DNA from: an uncultured Naasia sp.
GTDB taxonomy: Bacteria > Actinomycetota > Actinomycetes > Actinomycetales > Microbacteriaceae
Reading direction: 5' to 3'
DNA length: 64,000 nt
Assembly: GCA_913778905.1 (NCBI GenBank)
Contig: CAJYYA010000001.1
Location: forward strand, 221,327 to 285,326
Position numbers and translations under genes: made by a program. Positions 46,810-58,605 of the stretch are shown piece by piece; position 1 is the stretch's first letter, and each line of letters starts with the position of its first letter. The notes beneath the pieces were generated by a model. The model saw only the letters and a list, made by a program, of their open reading frames with translations. It did no database searches and was not told the DNA's origin.

Positions 46810-46920
46810 TCAGCGCTGTCCGCGGAAGAGGTTGTAGACCACGACGAGCGAGACCCAGCCGATGGCCAGAGATGCCAGCCCGAGGAGTCCGAGGTAGAAC
46901 AGTTCCAGCGCGAGAAGCAT
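46810..46920 (-). CDS. 36-residue membrane micropeptide
   Basis: A very short frame: MLLALELFYLGLLGLASLAI, then GWVSLVVVYNLFRGQR. It is one long hydrophobic helix with a basic end. TAGACT ends 7 nt before its ATG, indicating a leaderless transcript, and the nitrobindin gene starts 9-12 nt after its stop, so it probably heads this operon. No family assigned. Confidence 0.6.
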   Translation of the reverse strand: MLLALELFYLGLLGLASLAIGWVSLVVVYNLFRGQR

Positions 46921-46986
46921 GGGCCCGAGTCTAACCGTCCGGTCCGACGCACGAGCTGACGGCTGCGGGTGAGCCGGAGCGGTGGA

Positions 46987-47253
46987 TCAGCCGAAGGCGA
47001 CGGAGGCGACCGAGACCGCGGCCAGAGCGACGAACGCCCCCACGAGCGAAGCCGTCAAGCGGTCGACGAAACCCTTCTGCTGCGGCACTGCGAGCTGGAT
47101 CCCGAAGGTCAGCAGGACGCACGCGGCCATGACCACGGCGATCCCCCGCAACCGGTGCTCGACGGGCAGGAGTGCGACGGCCAGCACGCCGCCCGCCAGA
47201 GCGACCGCCCAGACGGCCGCGACTCCGATCCGTCTCTGCAGCATGCGCCCCAT
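46987..47253 (-). CDS. Small membrane protein with three predicted helices
   Basis: 88 residues. Hydrophobic segments at about 10-28, 37-55 and 66-86, with few charges. No family recognised. Diverges from glnR. Confidence 0.6.
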   Translation of the reverse strand: MGRMLQRRIGVAAVWAVALAGGVLAVALLPVEHRLRGIAVVMAACVLLTFGIQLAVPQQKGFVDRLTASLVGAFVALAAVSVASVAFG

Positions 47254-47332
47254 TGTGGCACCCGGGGTGGAACAGGTGCGCGATCGGGGCCCGCTACTAT
47301 CGACAGCACTGTTCGGACCGACGGGAGGACCT

Positions 47333-47998
47333 GTGGCTCAGCTACTGGTGCTCACCCCTGCACCCGATGCGGACGTTCTCCCGTCCCTCGGCTTGCTCAG
47401 TCACCGGGTCCGGCAGATACCCGCGGAACCGTCCTCCCTGCTCAACGCTCCCCCGAGCGATCTGATCGTCGTCGACGCCCGCGGAGACCTGCAGAGCGCG
47501 AAGTCGTTGTGCAAGATCCTGCAGACGACCGGCAATCAGGTGCCCGTCCTGGTCGTGCTGACCGAAGGCGGGCTGACCGCCGTTTCCGCCGACTGGGGGA
47601 CGAGCGACGTCGTGCTCGTCACGGCGGGGCCCGCTGAGGTCGACGCTCGGATCCGTCTCGTCCTGGGGCGCGCCGCACAGGAGCAGTCGACGTCCAAGAT
47701 CCAGGCCTCCGGGGTCGTCATCGACGAGGCCAGCTACTCGGCCAAGGTGCACGGGCGCCCCCTCGACCTCACCTTCAAGGAATTCGAGCTGCTCCGCTTC
47801 TTCGCGACCCACCCGTCGCGTGTGTTCACCCGCGAGCAGCTGCTCAGCGAGGTGTGGGGCTACGACTACTTCGGGGGCACCCGCACGGTCGACGTCCACG
47901 TCCGCCGTCTCCGCGCGAAGCTCGGCGACCTGGAATCGCTGATCGGAACGGTGCGCAACGTCGGCTACCGGTTCAACGTCTACGACGACGAGGCCTGA
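47333..47998 (+). CDS. glnR: GlnR-type orphan OmpR regulator of nitrogen metabolism
   Basis: 221 residues, GTG start after GGGAGG. The receiver-like domain has the GlnR pattern ([51 protein letters not shown]) and lacks the usual acidic pair, so it is not phosphorylated conventionally. The winged helix ([22 protein letters not shown], then [20 protein letters not shown]) is nearly that of Streptomyces GlnR. No kinase gene adjoins. ppk1 follows 79 bp downstream. Confidence 0.93.
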   Translation: MAQLLVLTPAPDADVLPSLGLLSHRVRQIPAEPSSLLNAPPSDLIVVDARGDLQSAKSLCKILQTTGNQVPVLVVLTEGGLTAVSADWGTSDVVLVTAGPAEVDARIRLVLGRAAQEQSTSKIQASGVVIDEASYSAKVHGRPLDLTFKEFELLRFFATHPSRVFTREQLLSEVWGYDYFGGTRTVDVHVRRLRAKLGDLESLIGTVRNVGYRFNVYDDEA

Positions 47999-48036
47999 GC
48001 CCCGCCGACGGGCGTCCCGGCCGTAGGGACGCTGCA

Positions 48037-48054
48037 CGTAACCCGTCGTTCACC
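48037..48054 (+). promoter_or_regulatory. PHO-box-like repeat upstream of ppk1
   Basis: CGTAACC (48037-48043), four bases, GTTCACC (48048-48054), the 11-bp spacing of PhoP/RegX3 sites. It ends 23 bp before the ppk1 ATG, so it would sit at or near the promoter. Confidence 0.6.
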
Positions 48055-48077
48055 TGCCCTCGTGCATCATTGGGGCT

Positions 48078-50242
<2,165 letters not shown>

Positions 50243-50246
<4 letters not shown>

Positions 50247-51205
50247 GCGCCTCCACCGTCGTCGCTCCCGTCCTCGCCGCCGGTGCGGTGTGCTGGCGTG
50301 AGGGGAAGACGGGGCCCGAGATCCTGCTCATCACTCGGTCGCGTCACGATGACGTCAGTCTGCCCAAGGGCAAGCTCGACCCGGGCGAGACGCTTCCCGA
50401 GACCGCGGTCAGGGAGATCCGCGAGGAGACCGGCTACCGCGTGGTCCTCGGGGCCCCGCTCGGCGTCTCCGAGTACGTGCTGCCGGGCGGTCGTGACAAG
50501 TTCGTGCACTACTGGGCCGCCGAGGTCACGAAGGCCGAGCTGACCCGCGGCCGGTTCCGTCCGAACGACGAGGTCGACCAGGTCGAGTGGCTCACGGTGT
50601 CCAAGGCAAAGAAGCGCCTCACCTACGAGCGCGACGGCGAGGTGCTCGACCGTTTCCAGGCCATGGTCGACGCCGGAGCGCTCCGGACCTTCGCTCTCAT
50701 CGTCCTCCGCCACGGCAAGGCCGAGGCCACCTCCTCCGACGGATCCGACTCGTCCCGTCAGCTGACGTCCCGCGGCCGCCGTCAGGCCGAGGACGTCGCG
50801 CGCATCATCGCCTCCTGGGCTCCGACCAGTGTGGCCAGCAGCCCCGCCCGGCGCTGCCAGGAGACGGTCGGGCCGCTCGCGGCAGCCGTCGGCATCGACG
50901 TCAAGACGAAGCGCACGCTCTCGCAGGATGCCTGGGAGGGACGCTCCGCCACGGAACCGTTCGTGAAGATGAAGAATCTCGTCGCGAGACGGGTCGAGCG
51001 TCGGGAGACGACCGTGCTGTGCGCCCACTCCCCCGTCCTGCCCCCGCTCGTCGATGCCATCGCGTCCGTGGTCCACGGCAACCGCGACGGACGGCTGACC
51101 CGGGCCGCCATCCTCTCCACGGCGGAATTCTCGGTGTTCCATATCTCCGTCGAGCACCCCGAGCGCGGTTTCGTCGCCGTCGAGACCCACGCGCCCCTCG
51201 ACTGA
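50243..51205 (+). CDS. mutT1: MutT1-like Nudix hydrolase fused to histidine phosphatase domain
   Basis: 320 residues. TTG start overlapping the ppk1 stop (TTGA); no other start would keep the first beta strand. Nudix box: [20 protein letters not shown] (about residues 45-64). C-terminal phosphoglycerate-mutase-like domain: [10 protein letters not shown] with RHG and [11 protein letters not shown] with the second His. Mycobacterial MutT1 has this fusion, destroying 8-oxo-GTP/dGTP and dinucleoside polyphosphates. Coupling to ppk1 is conserved in many actinobacteria. Confidence 0.9.
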
Positions 51206-51333
51206 GAGTTCGCCGCTGCGCCATGTCGGCGGGGCCGGATCGAGCGACTCGGCCGGCGAAAACTGTGAGATTTCCCCAAGTGGGAGTCGCCGCCCCTCAA
51301 TGAGCGCCACCGGGGTGTAGGGGATTCGACCGC

Positions 51334-51351
51334 GTTCATCCTCCGTTCACC
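51334..51351 (+). promoter_or_regulatory. PHO box of the pst operon
   Basis: GTTCATC (51334-51340), CTCC, GTTCACC (51345-51351): two near-consensus heptamers 11 bp apart, the best PhoP/RegX3 site in the window. The 252-bp region to pstS contains nothing else I can name; the promoter core is not obvious. Confidence 0.85.
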
Positions 51352-51457
51352 TGCAGGGGCGACTCTCGACACTTCCGTTGCTTAGCGTGCTCGGCGGCGC
51401 CCCACAGTCACGAACCCCCTGGCGCTGCCTCCTGCATTCACTACGAAGGGAAACCCC

Positions 51458-52558
51458 TTGATCTCCAAGCGCACTGCGAGCCTCCTCGGTCTCACCATGA
51501 TCGGAGCCCTCGCTCTCTCCGCTTGTGCCGCGAACGAAGGCGGCGCCCCCGCCGCCTCGGGCAGCACCGCCCCCGAGTCGAACCTCTCGGGCACCATCTC
51601 CGGCGCGGGCGCCTCGAGCCAGGGCAGCGCCCAGGAGGCCTGGGTCGCCGCGTTCCAGACCTCGAACCCGAATGTCACCATCAACTACGACCCCTCCGGC
51701 TCCGGCGCGGGCCGCAAGTCCTTCATCTCGGGCGGAACCGCCTGGGCCGGAAGCGACTCGGCGCTCAGCGACGACGAGCTGGCGGGCGAGTTCGCCTCCT
51801 GCGCCGCGGGCACCAAGGCGATCGACCTTCCCACCTACATCTCCCCCATCGCGGTGATCTTCAACGTCGAGGGTGTCAAGAACCTCAACCTCGACCCCTC
51901 GACCCTCGCCAAGATCTTCAAGGGCGAGATCACCACCTGGAACGACCCGGCGATCGCCGCGCTCAACTCGGGCGTCACCCTCCCCTCCGCCAACATCACC
52001 GCCGTGCACCGTTCGGACGACTCGGGTACGACCAAGAACTTCGCCGACTACCTCGGCAAGACCGCCTCGGACGTGTGGACCGAGAAGGCCGCCGACACGT
52101 TCCCCTACCAGACCGGTGAAGGCGCGCAGGGCACCTCGGGCGTCGTCGACGCCGTCACCAACGGCACCAACACCATCGGCTACGCCGACGCGTCGAAGGC
52201 CGGCAAGCTGGGCACCGCGAAGATCAAGGTCGGCGACAAGTTCGTGGGCTACACCCCCGAGGCCGCGGCTGCCGTCGTCGCCGAGTCGCCGCTGGTCGAC
52301 GGCCGCGCCGCCAACGACATCGCGATCAAGCTCGACCGTACCACCACCGACCCGACCCACTACCCGCTCGTGCTGGTCAGCTACTCCATCGTCTGCTCGG
52401 AGTACGCCGACCCCGCCCAGGGCGAGCTCGTGAAGTCCTACATCGGCTACATCACCGGCAGCGAGGGCCAGGCGGCCGCCGCGTCGGCCGCCGGCGCCGC
52501 GCCGCTCTCGAGCGACCTGTCGGCCAAGGTCGCCGAGGCGCTCGCCTCCGTCAAGTGA
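51458..52558 (+). CDS. pstS: Phosphate-binding lipoprotein PstS
   Basis: 366 residues, TTG start after GAAGGG. Lipobox LSAC. SGAGASSQGSAQEAWVAAF and YDPSGSGAGRKSFISGG bind phosphate (SGSG loop), AVHRSDDSGTTKNF supplies the third contact loop. High-affinity phosphate receptor for PstCAB. A hairpin after the stop likely lowers transcription into pstC, giving PstS excess. Confidence 0.97.
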   Translation: MISKRTASLLGLTMIGALALSACAANEGGAPAASGSTAPESNLSGTISGAGASSQGSAQEAWVAAFQTSNPNVTINYDPSGSGAGRKSFISGGTAWAGSDSALSDDELAGEFASCAAGTKAIDLPTYISPIAVIFNVEGVKNLNLDPSTLAKIFKGEITTWNDPAIAALNSGVTLPSANITAVHRSDDSGTTKNFADYLGKTASDVWTEKAADTFPYQTGEGAQGTSGVVDAVTNGTNTIGYADASKAGKLGTAKIKVGDKFVGYTPEAAAAVVAESPLVDGRAANDIAIKLDRTTTDPTHYPLVLVSYSIVCSEYADPAQGELVKSYIGYITGSEGQAAAASAAGAAPLSSDLSAKVAEALASVK

Positions 52559-52564
52559 TCTGAG

Positions 52565-52602
52565 GGCGGGTGGGGAATCGGGCGACCGGTTCCCCACCCG
52601 CC
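52565..52602 (+). terminator. Hairpin between pstS and pstC
   Basis: GGCGGGTGGGGAA (52565-52577) pairs with 52590-52602. It has no T-run; probably a partial terminator or 3' stabiliser for pstS mRNA. Confidence 0.75.
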
Positions 52603-52650
52603 ATTCACCTTTCAGCTCCTGCCCTCGAACCACCTGGAGAGACCGGACGA

Positions 52651-53589
52651 ATGACCGCCGCAGTGGCGCCCGCCCCCCTCAAAGCCAAGAAGCGGCCAGG
52701 TGACCGGATCTTCTCCGGCGCATCGGTCACCGCCGGCTCCCTCATCCTCGTCATCCTCGCCGCGGTGGCGCTCTTCCTCATCGCAGAGAGCATCCCGGCG
52801 CTCACCGCTTCACCCGACCAGGTCGAGACGGGAAGCTTCTGGACCTACGTCGGCCCGCTCGTCTTCGGCACCATCTGGGCTGCCGCCATCGCGCTCCTCC
52901 TGGCCATGCCCGTCGCCATCGGCATCGCTCTCTTCATCTCGCACTACGCACCTCGCCGCATCGCCCAGTTCCTCGGCTACCTCGTCGATCTGCTCGCCGC
53001 GGTCCCCTCGGTCGTCTTCGGCCTCTGGGGTATCAAGGTGCTCGCCCCCTTCGTCCTGCCGTCCTACAACTGGATCGCGGACAACCTCGGCTGGATCCCG
53101 CTCTTCGCCGGCCCGGTGTCCGGAACGGGACGCACTATCCTCACGGTCGCGCTCGTGCTGGCCGTCATGATCCTGCCAATCGTCACCGCCATCTGCCGCG
53201 AGGTCTTCCTCCAGGCCCCGCGACTGCACGAGGAGGCCGCCCTGGCGCTCGGTGCGACCCGCTGGGAGATGGTCCAGATGGCCGTTCTGCCCTTCGGCCG
53301 CCCCGGCATGATCTCGGCGGCGATGCTCGGCCTGGGCCGCGCCCTCGGCGAGACGATGGCCGTCGCCATGGTCCTCTCCCCCAGCGTGATCATCTCGTTC
53401 GTGCTGCTCCAGTCGCAGAACCCCACGACCATCGCCGCCAACATCGCCCTCAACTTCCCCGAGGCCAACGGCATCGGAGTCAACGTGCTCCTCGCCACGG
53501 GACTCGTGCTCTTCATCATCACCTTCGCCGTCAACGCGATCGCGCGTGGCGTCATCAACCGCCGCAAGGCCTTCTCCGGAGCCAACTGA
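52651..53589 (+). CDS. pstC: Phosphate ABC permease PstC
   Basis: 312 residues, six membrane segments. EEAALALGATRWEMVQMAVLP is the EAA loop that docks PstB. ATG after GGAGAG. pstA starts at the last base of its stop (TGATG). Confidence 0.96.
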   Translation: MTAAVAPAPLKAKKRPGDRIFSGASVTAGSLILVILAAVALFLIAESIPALTASPDQVETGSFWTYVGPLVFGTIWAAAIALLLAMPVAIGIALFISHYAPRRIAQFLGYLVDLLAAVPSVVFGLWGIKVLAPFVLPSYNWIADNLGWIPLFAGPVSGTGRTILTVALVLAVMILPIVTAICREVFLQAPRLHEEAALALGATRWEMVQMAVLPFGRPGMISAAMLGLGRALGETMAVAMVLSPSVIISFVLLQSQNPTTIAANIALNFPEANGIGVNVLLATGLVLFIITFAVNAIARGVINRRKAFSGAN

Positions 53590-54662
53590 TGACCGCAGTG
53601 ACCTCGGCACCCGGCCTCACCACCGGTCGTCTGCCCCGTTTCTCGACCTGGGGAGTGCTCGGCGTCAGCTGGGCCATCGCCGGTGCGGTGTTCCTCCTCC
53701 TGTTCATCGCCGGATCGATGGGCGAGTTCAGCATGGTCGGCACGATCTTCTTCGGCACCGCCCTCTACGTCGTCGCCATCTCGACGCTCTCCTCGATCGT
53801 CGAGGGCGGCCGCCAGGCCAAGGACCGTCTGATGACGGCGCTCGTCACCTCGGCCTTCGTCCTCGCGCTCCTGCCGCTCGTCTCGCTGCTGTGGACCACC
53901 GTCTCTTCCGGTATCGGCGACCTCAGCCTCACCTTCTTCTCCTCCTCGATGCGAAACGTCGTCGGCGAGGGCGGCGGAGCCCTGCACGCCATCACCGGAA
54001 CGCTGCTCATCACCGGCGCTGCCACCGTCATGTCGGTGCCGATCGGCATCTTCACCGCCATCTACCTCGTGGAATACGGCCGCGGCCGCCTAGCCAAGGC
54101 GATCACCTTCCTGGTGGACGTCATGACCGGTATCCCGTCGATCGTCGCGGGTCTCTTCGCCTTCGCGTTCTTCGCCCTGATCCTCAATCAGCCGGGCATC
54201 CGCTTCGGCTTCGGTGGAGCCGTCGCGCTGACCGTGCTGATGCTCCCGACCGTCGTGCGTTCGTGCGAGGAGATGCTCAAGCTGGTCCCCAACGAGCTGC
54301 GCGAGGCGTCCTACGCCCTCGGCGTGCCGAAGTGGCTCACGGTGACCAAGGTCGTGCTGCCCACCTCGATCGCGGGCATCACCACGGGTGTCATGCTCGC
54401 GATCGCCCGCGTCATCGGCGAGACCGCCCCGCTGCTGATCATCGCCGGCTTCACGCAGAGCATGAACTACAACCTCTTCAGCGAGCGCATGATGACCCTC
54501 CCGGTCTTCGTGTACACGCAGTACGCGAATCCCGGCTCCGACCCCCAGATCAACCTCGACCGCGCATGGGCGGGAGCTCTGACGCTGATCCTCATCGTCA
54601 TGGCCCTGAACCTCATCGCCCGTCTCATCGCTCGCGTCTTCGCCCCGAAGCTCGCTCGCTGA
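53589..54662 (+). CDS. pstA: Phosphate ABC permease PstA
   Basis: 357 residues, membrane segments grouped as two N-terminal extra helices plus the usual six. [21 protein letters not shown] is the EAA loop and [15 protein letters not shown] is typical of PstA. Pairs with PstC. Confidence 0.96.
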   Translation: MTAVTSAPGLTTGRLPRFSTWGVLGVSWAIAGAVFLLLFIAGSMGEFSMVGTIFFGTALYVVAISTLSSIVEGGRQAKDRLMTALVTSAFVLALLPLVSLLWTTVSSGIGDLSLTFFSSSMRNVVGEGGGALHAITGTLLITGAATVMSVPIGIFTAIYLVEYGRGRLAKAITFLVDVMTGIPSIVAGLFAFAFFALILNQPGIRFGFGGAVALTVLMLPTVVRSCEEMLKLVPNELREASYALGVPKWLTVTKVVLPTSIAGITTGVMLAIARVIGETAPLLIIAGFTQSMNYNLFSERMMTLPVFVYTQYANPGSDPQINLDRAWAGALTLILIVMALNLIARLIARVFAPKLAR

Positions 54663-54681
54663 CCATCAGGTAAGGAAAAAC

Positions 54682-55461
54682 GTGTCCAAGCGAATCGTCG
54701 TCAACGACCTCGACGTCTACTACGGCAAGTTCAAGGCCGTCGAGGGCGTGGGCCTGACCATCGAGCCCCGAACCGTCACCGCTTTCATCGGCCCGTCCGG
54801 CTGCGGCAAGTCCACCTTCCTCCGCACCTTGAATCGCATGCACGAGGTCATCCCCGGCGCCTACGTCGACGGCGAGGTCCTCATCGACGGCAACAATCTC
54901 TACGCGCCCGGTGTGGACCCGGTGCTGGTCCGCCGCCAGGTCGGCATGGTCTTCCAGCGACCCAACCCGTTCCCCACCATGAGCATCCGCGACAACGTGC
55001 TCGCCGGTGTGAAGCTCAACAACAAGCGCATCGCCAAGTCCGACGCGGACGATCTCGTCGAGAAGTCCCTCCGCGGCGCGAACCTGTGGAACGAGGTCAA
55101 GGACCGCCTCAACCTGCCCGGTTCCGGTCTCTCCGGCGGTCAGCAGCAGCGGCTCTGCATCGCCCGCGCCATCGCGGTGCAGCCCGATGTGGTGCTGATG
55201 GACGAGCCCTGCTCGGCCCTCGACCCCATCTCGACACTCGCCATCGAGGACCTCATCGAGGAGCTCAAGAACGAGTACACGATCGTGATCGTGACGCACA
55301 ACATGCAGCAGGCCAGCCGCGTCTCCGACAAGACGGCGTTCTTCAACATCGCGGGGACCGGTAAGCCGGGCAAGCTCATCGAGTACAACGACACCTCGAT
55401 GATGTTCTCGAACCCGAGCGTGCAGGCGACCGAGGACTACGTCTCCGGCAAGTTCGGTTGA
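54682..55461 (+). CDS. pstB: Phosphate ABC ATPase PstB
   Basis: 259 residues, GTG start. Walker [11 protein letters not shown]-loop [12 protein letters not shown], signature [14 protein letters not shown], Walker [13 protein letters not shown] and H-loop [19 protein letters not shown] near the N-terminus is characteristic of PstB. Confidence 0.97.
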   Translation: MSKRIVVNDLDVYYGKFKAVEGVGLTIEPRTVTAFIGPSGCGKSTFLRTLNRMHEVIPGAYVDGEVLIDGNNLYAPGVDPVLVRRQVGMVFQRPNPFPTMSIRDNVLAGVKLNNKRIAKSDADDLVEKSLRGANLWNEVKDRLNLPGSGLSGGQQQRLCIARAIAVQPDVVLMDEPCSALDPISTLAIEDLIEELKNEYTIVIVTHNMQQASRVSDKTAFFNIAGTGKPGKLIEYNDTSMMFSNPSVQATEDYVSGKFG

Positions 55462-55474
55462 TCCGACCACATGG

Positions 55475-55518
55475 ACATGAAGAAGGGCCCCTCCGATCGG
55501 AGGGGCCCTTCTTCATGT
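55475..55518. terminator. Perfect palindromic terminator after pstB
   Basis: A 20-bp stem (55475-55494 with 55499-55518) around GATC, symmetric and therefore active from both sides; separates pstB from rskA. Confidence 0.95.
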
Positions 55519-55530
55519 CGCGGCGGCTGG

Positions 55531-56352
55531 CTAGGCCGTGAATTCGATCGGTGCGCTCGTCGGCGAATCCGATCCGCCCTTCGGCTCGACGGTCAGCGCG
55601 ACCGTGTCACCGTCGTGGAAGGCGCCTTCGAGGACACGGATCGAATTCGCGCCGGTCGGCACGACCCCGGCGCTGGTCGGCTTGCCGTCGCGGATCAACC
55701 ATGCCTGGTAGACCTCGTCGCTCGGCAGTGCTGCAGCCCCTTCGAGGACGACGGCCGACAGTCCGTGCTGGTCCGAGGTCATCAGCGCGGCGGTGCCGCC
55801 GGCGGGCAGCTCGATGACCGTGCGCGCCATATCGGGCGAAGTCGACAGGACAGCGAGCTCCTGGAAAGCAGACGCCTGCGTGTCGGCCGGGCCGCCGTTG
55901 AGATTGGCGCCGACGACGGTGCCGCCGATGAAAACAGCAGCGACCGCCGCTGCGGCAGCGACGAAGTAGGTCAGGCGGGGACGCGACGAACGGGCCCCTC
56001 GTGAAGCACGCTTCGACCCGGTTCCGGCAGCCGAACCGATGGGCGTCACCGGGGCTACGACGACTCGCGGCTCGTCGGTGTCGACCGCTCCTCCCTCCGC
56101 CGGCAGCTGCGGCGTGGAAGCGATGGCCGCGAGCAGGTCGTTGCGGATGCGGGCGGGCGGCGCCATCGGCGGCACGGCTGCGCCGAGAAGCGCAGCGGTG
56201 TCGGTGAAACCGGCGACTTCGGAGCGGAGGTCTTCGTTGCCCGCCAGACGCCGCTCGAAAGCGGCCGCCTCGGCAGCGCTCAGTGCACCCAGGGCGTAGG
56301 CACCGCTGGACTTGTCGTCGGCGAGCGCGTCGTCATCGCGTTCGTCGGTCAT
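55531..56352 (-). CDS. rskA: Anti-sigma-K factor RskA
   Basis: 273 residues, ATG overlapping the sigK stop. N-terminal sigma-binding helices (SGAYALGALSAAEAAAFERRL) without a HxxxCxxC zinc motif, as in RskA; one membrane helix (about 125-148), and an external RskA domain (QAWLIRDGKPTSAGVVP, DTVALTVEPKGGSD). Holds SigK at the membrane until released, probably by regulated proteolysis. Confidence 0.92.
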   Translation of the reverse strand: MTDERDDDALADDKSSGAYALGALSAAEAAAFERRLAGNEDLRSEVAGFTDTAALLGAAVPPMAPPARIRNDLLAAIASTPQLPAEGGAVDTDEPRVVVAPVTPIGSAAGTGSKRASRGARSSRPRLTYFVAAAAAVAAVFIGGTVVGANLNGGPADTQASAFQELAVLSTSPDMARTVIELPAGGTAALMTSDQHGLSAVVLEGAAALPSDEVYQAWLIRDGKPTSAGVVPTGANSIRVLEGAFHDGDTVALTVEPKGGSDSPTSAPIEFTA

Positions 56353-56945
56353 GCTGTCACCCCCATTGCGTCTCGGAGTCGGATCATCCCGTCGCGGAGT
56401 CGTGTCTTCACGGTTCCGATCGGGATATGCAGATGGTCTGCCACCTCGGAGTGGCTCATGCCGCGGTAGTAGGCCAGTGTGATGGCCTCCCGCTGCAGTT
56501 CGGTCAGGGTCTGCAGGGCTGCCTGGACCCTTTCGTTCTCGATGGAGATCTCCACAGACTCGCTCACGGAGTCGAATTCGCGCTCCCACTCACGGGTGCC
56601 GACCTTGAGGTCTCGGTCGCGTCCCGCCTGCGAGGAGCGGATGCGATCCACCGCACGGCGATGCGACATGGTCAGCATCCAGGTGAGCGCCGATCCCTTC
56701 TCGGGGGAATAACGTGCGGCCGTCTGCCAGATCTCGAGGAAGACCTCCTGGGTGACCTCTTCCGACTGGGCTGCGTCGACGAGCACCCGCCGGATGAGGC
56801 CGAAGATGCGGGGCGCCACCTGGTCGTAGAGATCGGCGAACGCCCTCTGATCCCCGCCCGCGATGCGGGCGAGGAGGTCCTCGCGCGTCACCTCGGGTCC
56901 GGAATCGGTGGATCCGCTGCCGTGTTCCATCACGGACACAAGCAT
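56349..56945 (-). CDS. sigK: ECF RNA polymerase sigma factor SigK
   Basis: 198 residues. Region 2: FADLYDQVAPRIFGLIRRVL, EVTQEVFLEIWQTAARY, GSALTWMLTMSHRRAVDRIR. Region 4: LTELQREAITLAYYRGMSHSEVADHL, IPIGTVKTRLRDGMIRLR. The ATG at 56945 has AGGTGG 9 nt upstream; ATG 56930 is an alternative. Partnered with rskA. A SigK-like promoter lies upstream, implying autoregulation. Confidence 0.93.
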   Translation of the reverse strand: MLVSVMEHGSGSTDSGPEVTREDLLARIAGGDQRAFADLYDQVAPRIFGLIRRVLVDAAQSEEVTQEVFLEIWQTAARYSPEKGSALTWMLTMSHRRAVDRIRSSQAGRDRDLKVGTREWEREFDSVSESVEISIENERVQAALQTLTELQREAITLAYYRGMSHSEVADHLHIPIGTVKTRLRDGMIRLRDAMGVTA

Positions 56946-57010
56946 TACAGATCACCACCTCTCAACGCCTTCATGCACGGGTCGCGAAGTTGCGTCCTGC
57001 GGAACCGATC

Positions 57011-57043
57011 GATCGGAGGGTGTCGATCACGCATCTGGGATGG
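57011..57043 (-). promoter_or_regulatory. Candidate SigK-dependent promoter of sigK
   Basis: Minus strand: CCATCC (57038-57043), 21 bp, CCGATC (57011-57016), close to the mycobacterial SigK pattern CCATCC...CCGAAT. It lies 66 bp before the sigK ATG. The remaining bases up to 57315 (about 270) show no gene or hairpin I recognise. Confidence 0.6.
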
Positions 57044-57315
57044 TTGGAGAACCTACGAAACCGACACCCGTCCGACCGACGGTATGCACGTGATTCGGCG
57101 CCGTCGACGACACGGTTTGGTCTCGATGGAGACGAAATGCGCCCGTCTTCGGGAATGGAGGCTATGGTTCCCGACCACCCGCCTCGCGACGTGGCCGATG
57201 TGCCGAGGAATGGACGCCGGACCGCAGTTAACGCCTCTCGGCGCGAGGCCGCTCGAAGCGGCGAACATTGGAGCCCGGGGTTACTGCGGCCCGACTTGCC
57301 CCGAAGGGCCGCTCG

Positions 57316-57945
57316 TCAGTCTAGACCGCCGCTTCTCCAGAGCTTGGAGGAGGCACTCAGGTCGGAGGCGATCTCGGACAGCCGGAGGGCTCGGCGGGTC
57401 AGCTCGGTCGCGCGCGCCGGCTCCGTCGGTTCGAGATCGTCGGCGACACTCGTGCAGCCCGCGGCGCTCACCCGGGCGAATGCAGCCGCGCGGTCGAGAG
57501 CCACAGCCAGGTCCCCATTGAAGACGCCGCGCAGGATCTCGTCCGCCAACGCTACGACCTCGAGCGGACCGGCTGGATCGGGGGCGCCCGCGACGACGGG
57601 ATCGATGGTGCGACTCACCTCGACGCCCCGCTGGAAGAACAGACTGTTGCCGTCGGCATCCGACCGGATCATGGACCGCAGCAGATACATGCGCCAGAGC
57701 GTGCCGGGCAGGGAACGGGCCGACGCCCGCGACCAGAGCTCGGCGATCGCGTCGATGCCGTTCGTGTCGGTGAACGCGACCAGCCGGTCGAGCACGTCGT
57801 CGTCGGGCTGCTCTCGCACCCGGGAGAGGAGTGCATTCGCCGTCTCATGCGCGAGCCGGCTGATGGCCGCGGGGTCGCCGCCGCCCTCGAACGCCTCGAA
57901 CTTGTAGCCGGCGAACGAAACGGGTCGATGGTGTCGCTCGGTCAC
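57316..57945 (-). CDS. Conserved-looking hypothetical helical protein
   Basis: 209 residues, GTG start. Mostly helical, with FTDTNGIDAIAELWSRASARSLPGTLWRMYLLRSMI, LADEILRGVFNGDLAVALDRAAAF and a single Cys in AAGCTSVADD. No signal peptide or membrane segment. The clean coding signal and ordered helices argue for a real gene. I do not recognise the family. Confidence 0.75.
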   Translation of the reverse strand: MTERHHRPVSFAGYKFEAFEGGGDPAAISRLAHETANALLSRVREQPDDDVLDRLVAFTDTNGIDAIAELWSRASARSLPGTLWRMYLLRSMIRSDADGNSLFFQRGVEVSRTIDPVVAGAPDPAGPLEVVALADEILRGVFNGDLAVALDRAAAFARVSAAGCTSVADDLEPTEPARATELTRRALRLSEIASDLSASSKLWRSGGLD

Positions 57946-58030
57946 CGCTCCAGGCTACGCCGACGGACTCTGCGCTCGCCTGGAGCCTCCGCACAGGCCC
58001 GGCTCAAGAACGCGGGGTGAACTCGTTGTC

Positions 58031-58279
58031 ATGTTATCCACCCCAATGACCCGGCGCGCCGACCCATCGCGCCATCGAGCCGGGGCCGAGAGGCCCGGAC
58101 GCGTCGCGGAGTTCATCTACAACCTCGTCCTCGGCGTCCTGCTGGGCGGCGCCGTGCTGCTCTTCATCGCCGGTGGCACGAGAGCCGAGCTCCAGGTGCT
58201 GTGGAGCTACGCGCTCTCCGCTGTCGGCGTCGGCGCCGTCCTCTTCTTCGCTCACTTGCACCTCGCGCGGCGGCGCTGA
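58031..58279 (+). CDS. Small two-helix membrane protein
   Basis: 82 residues (77 if it starts at ATG 58046). Basic N-terminus then two hydrophobic segments (about 30-47 and 57-76) and an Arg-rich end. No ribosome site precedes either ATG. No family recognised. It precedes tRNA-Lys. Confidence 0.6.
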   Translation: MLSTPMTRRADPSRHRAGAERPGRVAEFIYNLVLGVLLGGAVLLFIAGGTRAELQVLWSYALSAVGVGAVLFFAHLHLARRR

Positions 58280-58325
58280 CCGCGCCGACGTACCACCCGG
58301 GCTCGTCACGGTAATCTGGGTCTGC

Positions 58326-58398
58326 GGGCCTGTAGCTCAGTTGGCAGAGCATCGGACTTTTAATCCGCGGGTCGTGGGTTCGAGCCCCACCGGGCCCA
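58326..58398 (+). tRNA. tRNA-Lys (anticodon TTT)
   Basis: Acceptor GGGCCTG with CGGGCCC, D-arm GCTC/GAGC, anticodon loop CTTTTAA (TTT), T-loop TTCGAGC, discriminator A. CCA is not encoded. Confidence 0.95.
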
Positions 58399-58405
58399 CC
58401 CGAAC

Positions 58406-58439
58406 GAAGGCGATCGATCCGAAAGGATCGGTCGCCTTC
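58406..58439 (+). terminator. Terminator after tRNA-Lys
   Basis: GAAGGCGAtCGATCC pairs with GGATCGgTCGCCTTC (one G-T pair) around a stable GAAA tetraloop. Confidence 0.9.
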
Positions 58440-58605
58440 TGCTTGCGGACGACGGCCGGCGCGGTCTACGGGCTGCTCGGCTCGGTCGCAGGCAACGGAA
58501 CCCGGTAGCACGGCAGTCCAGGTCAGGAGTCGCCGTCCCCCGATCCAGTAGTCACGGGACGCACATGGCGGATACGGTCGACACTCAGGTGGCGACGGAG
58601 GGGCG

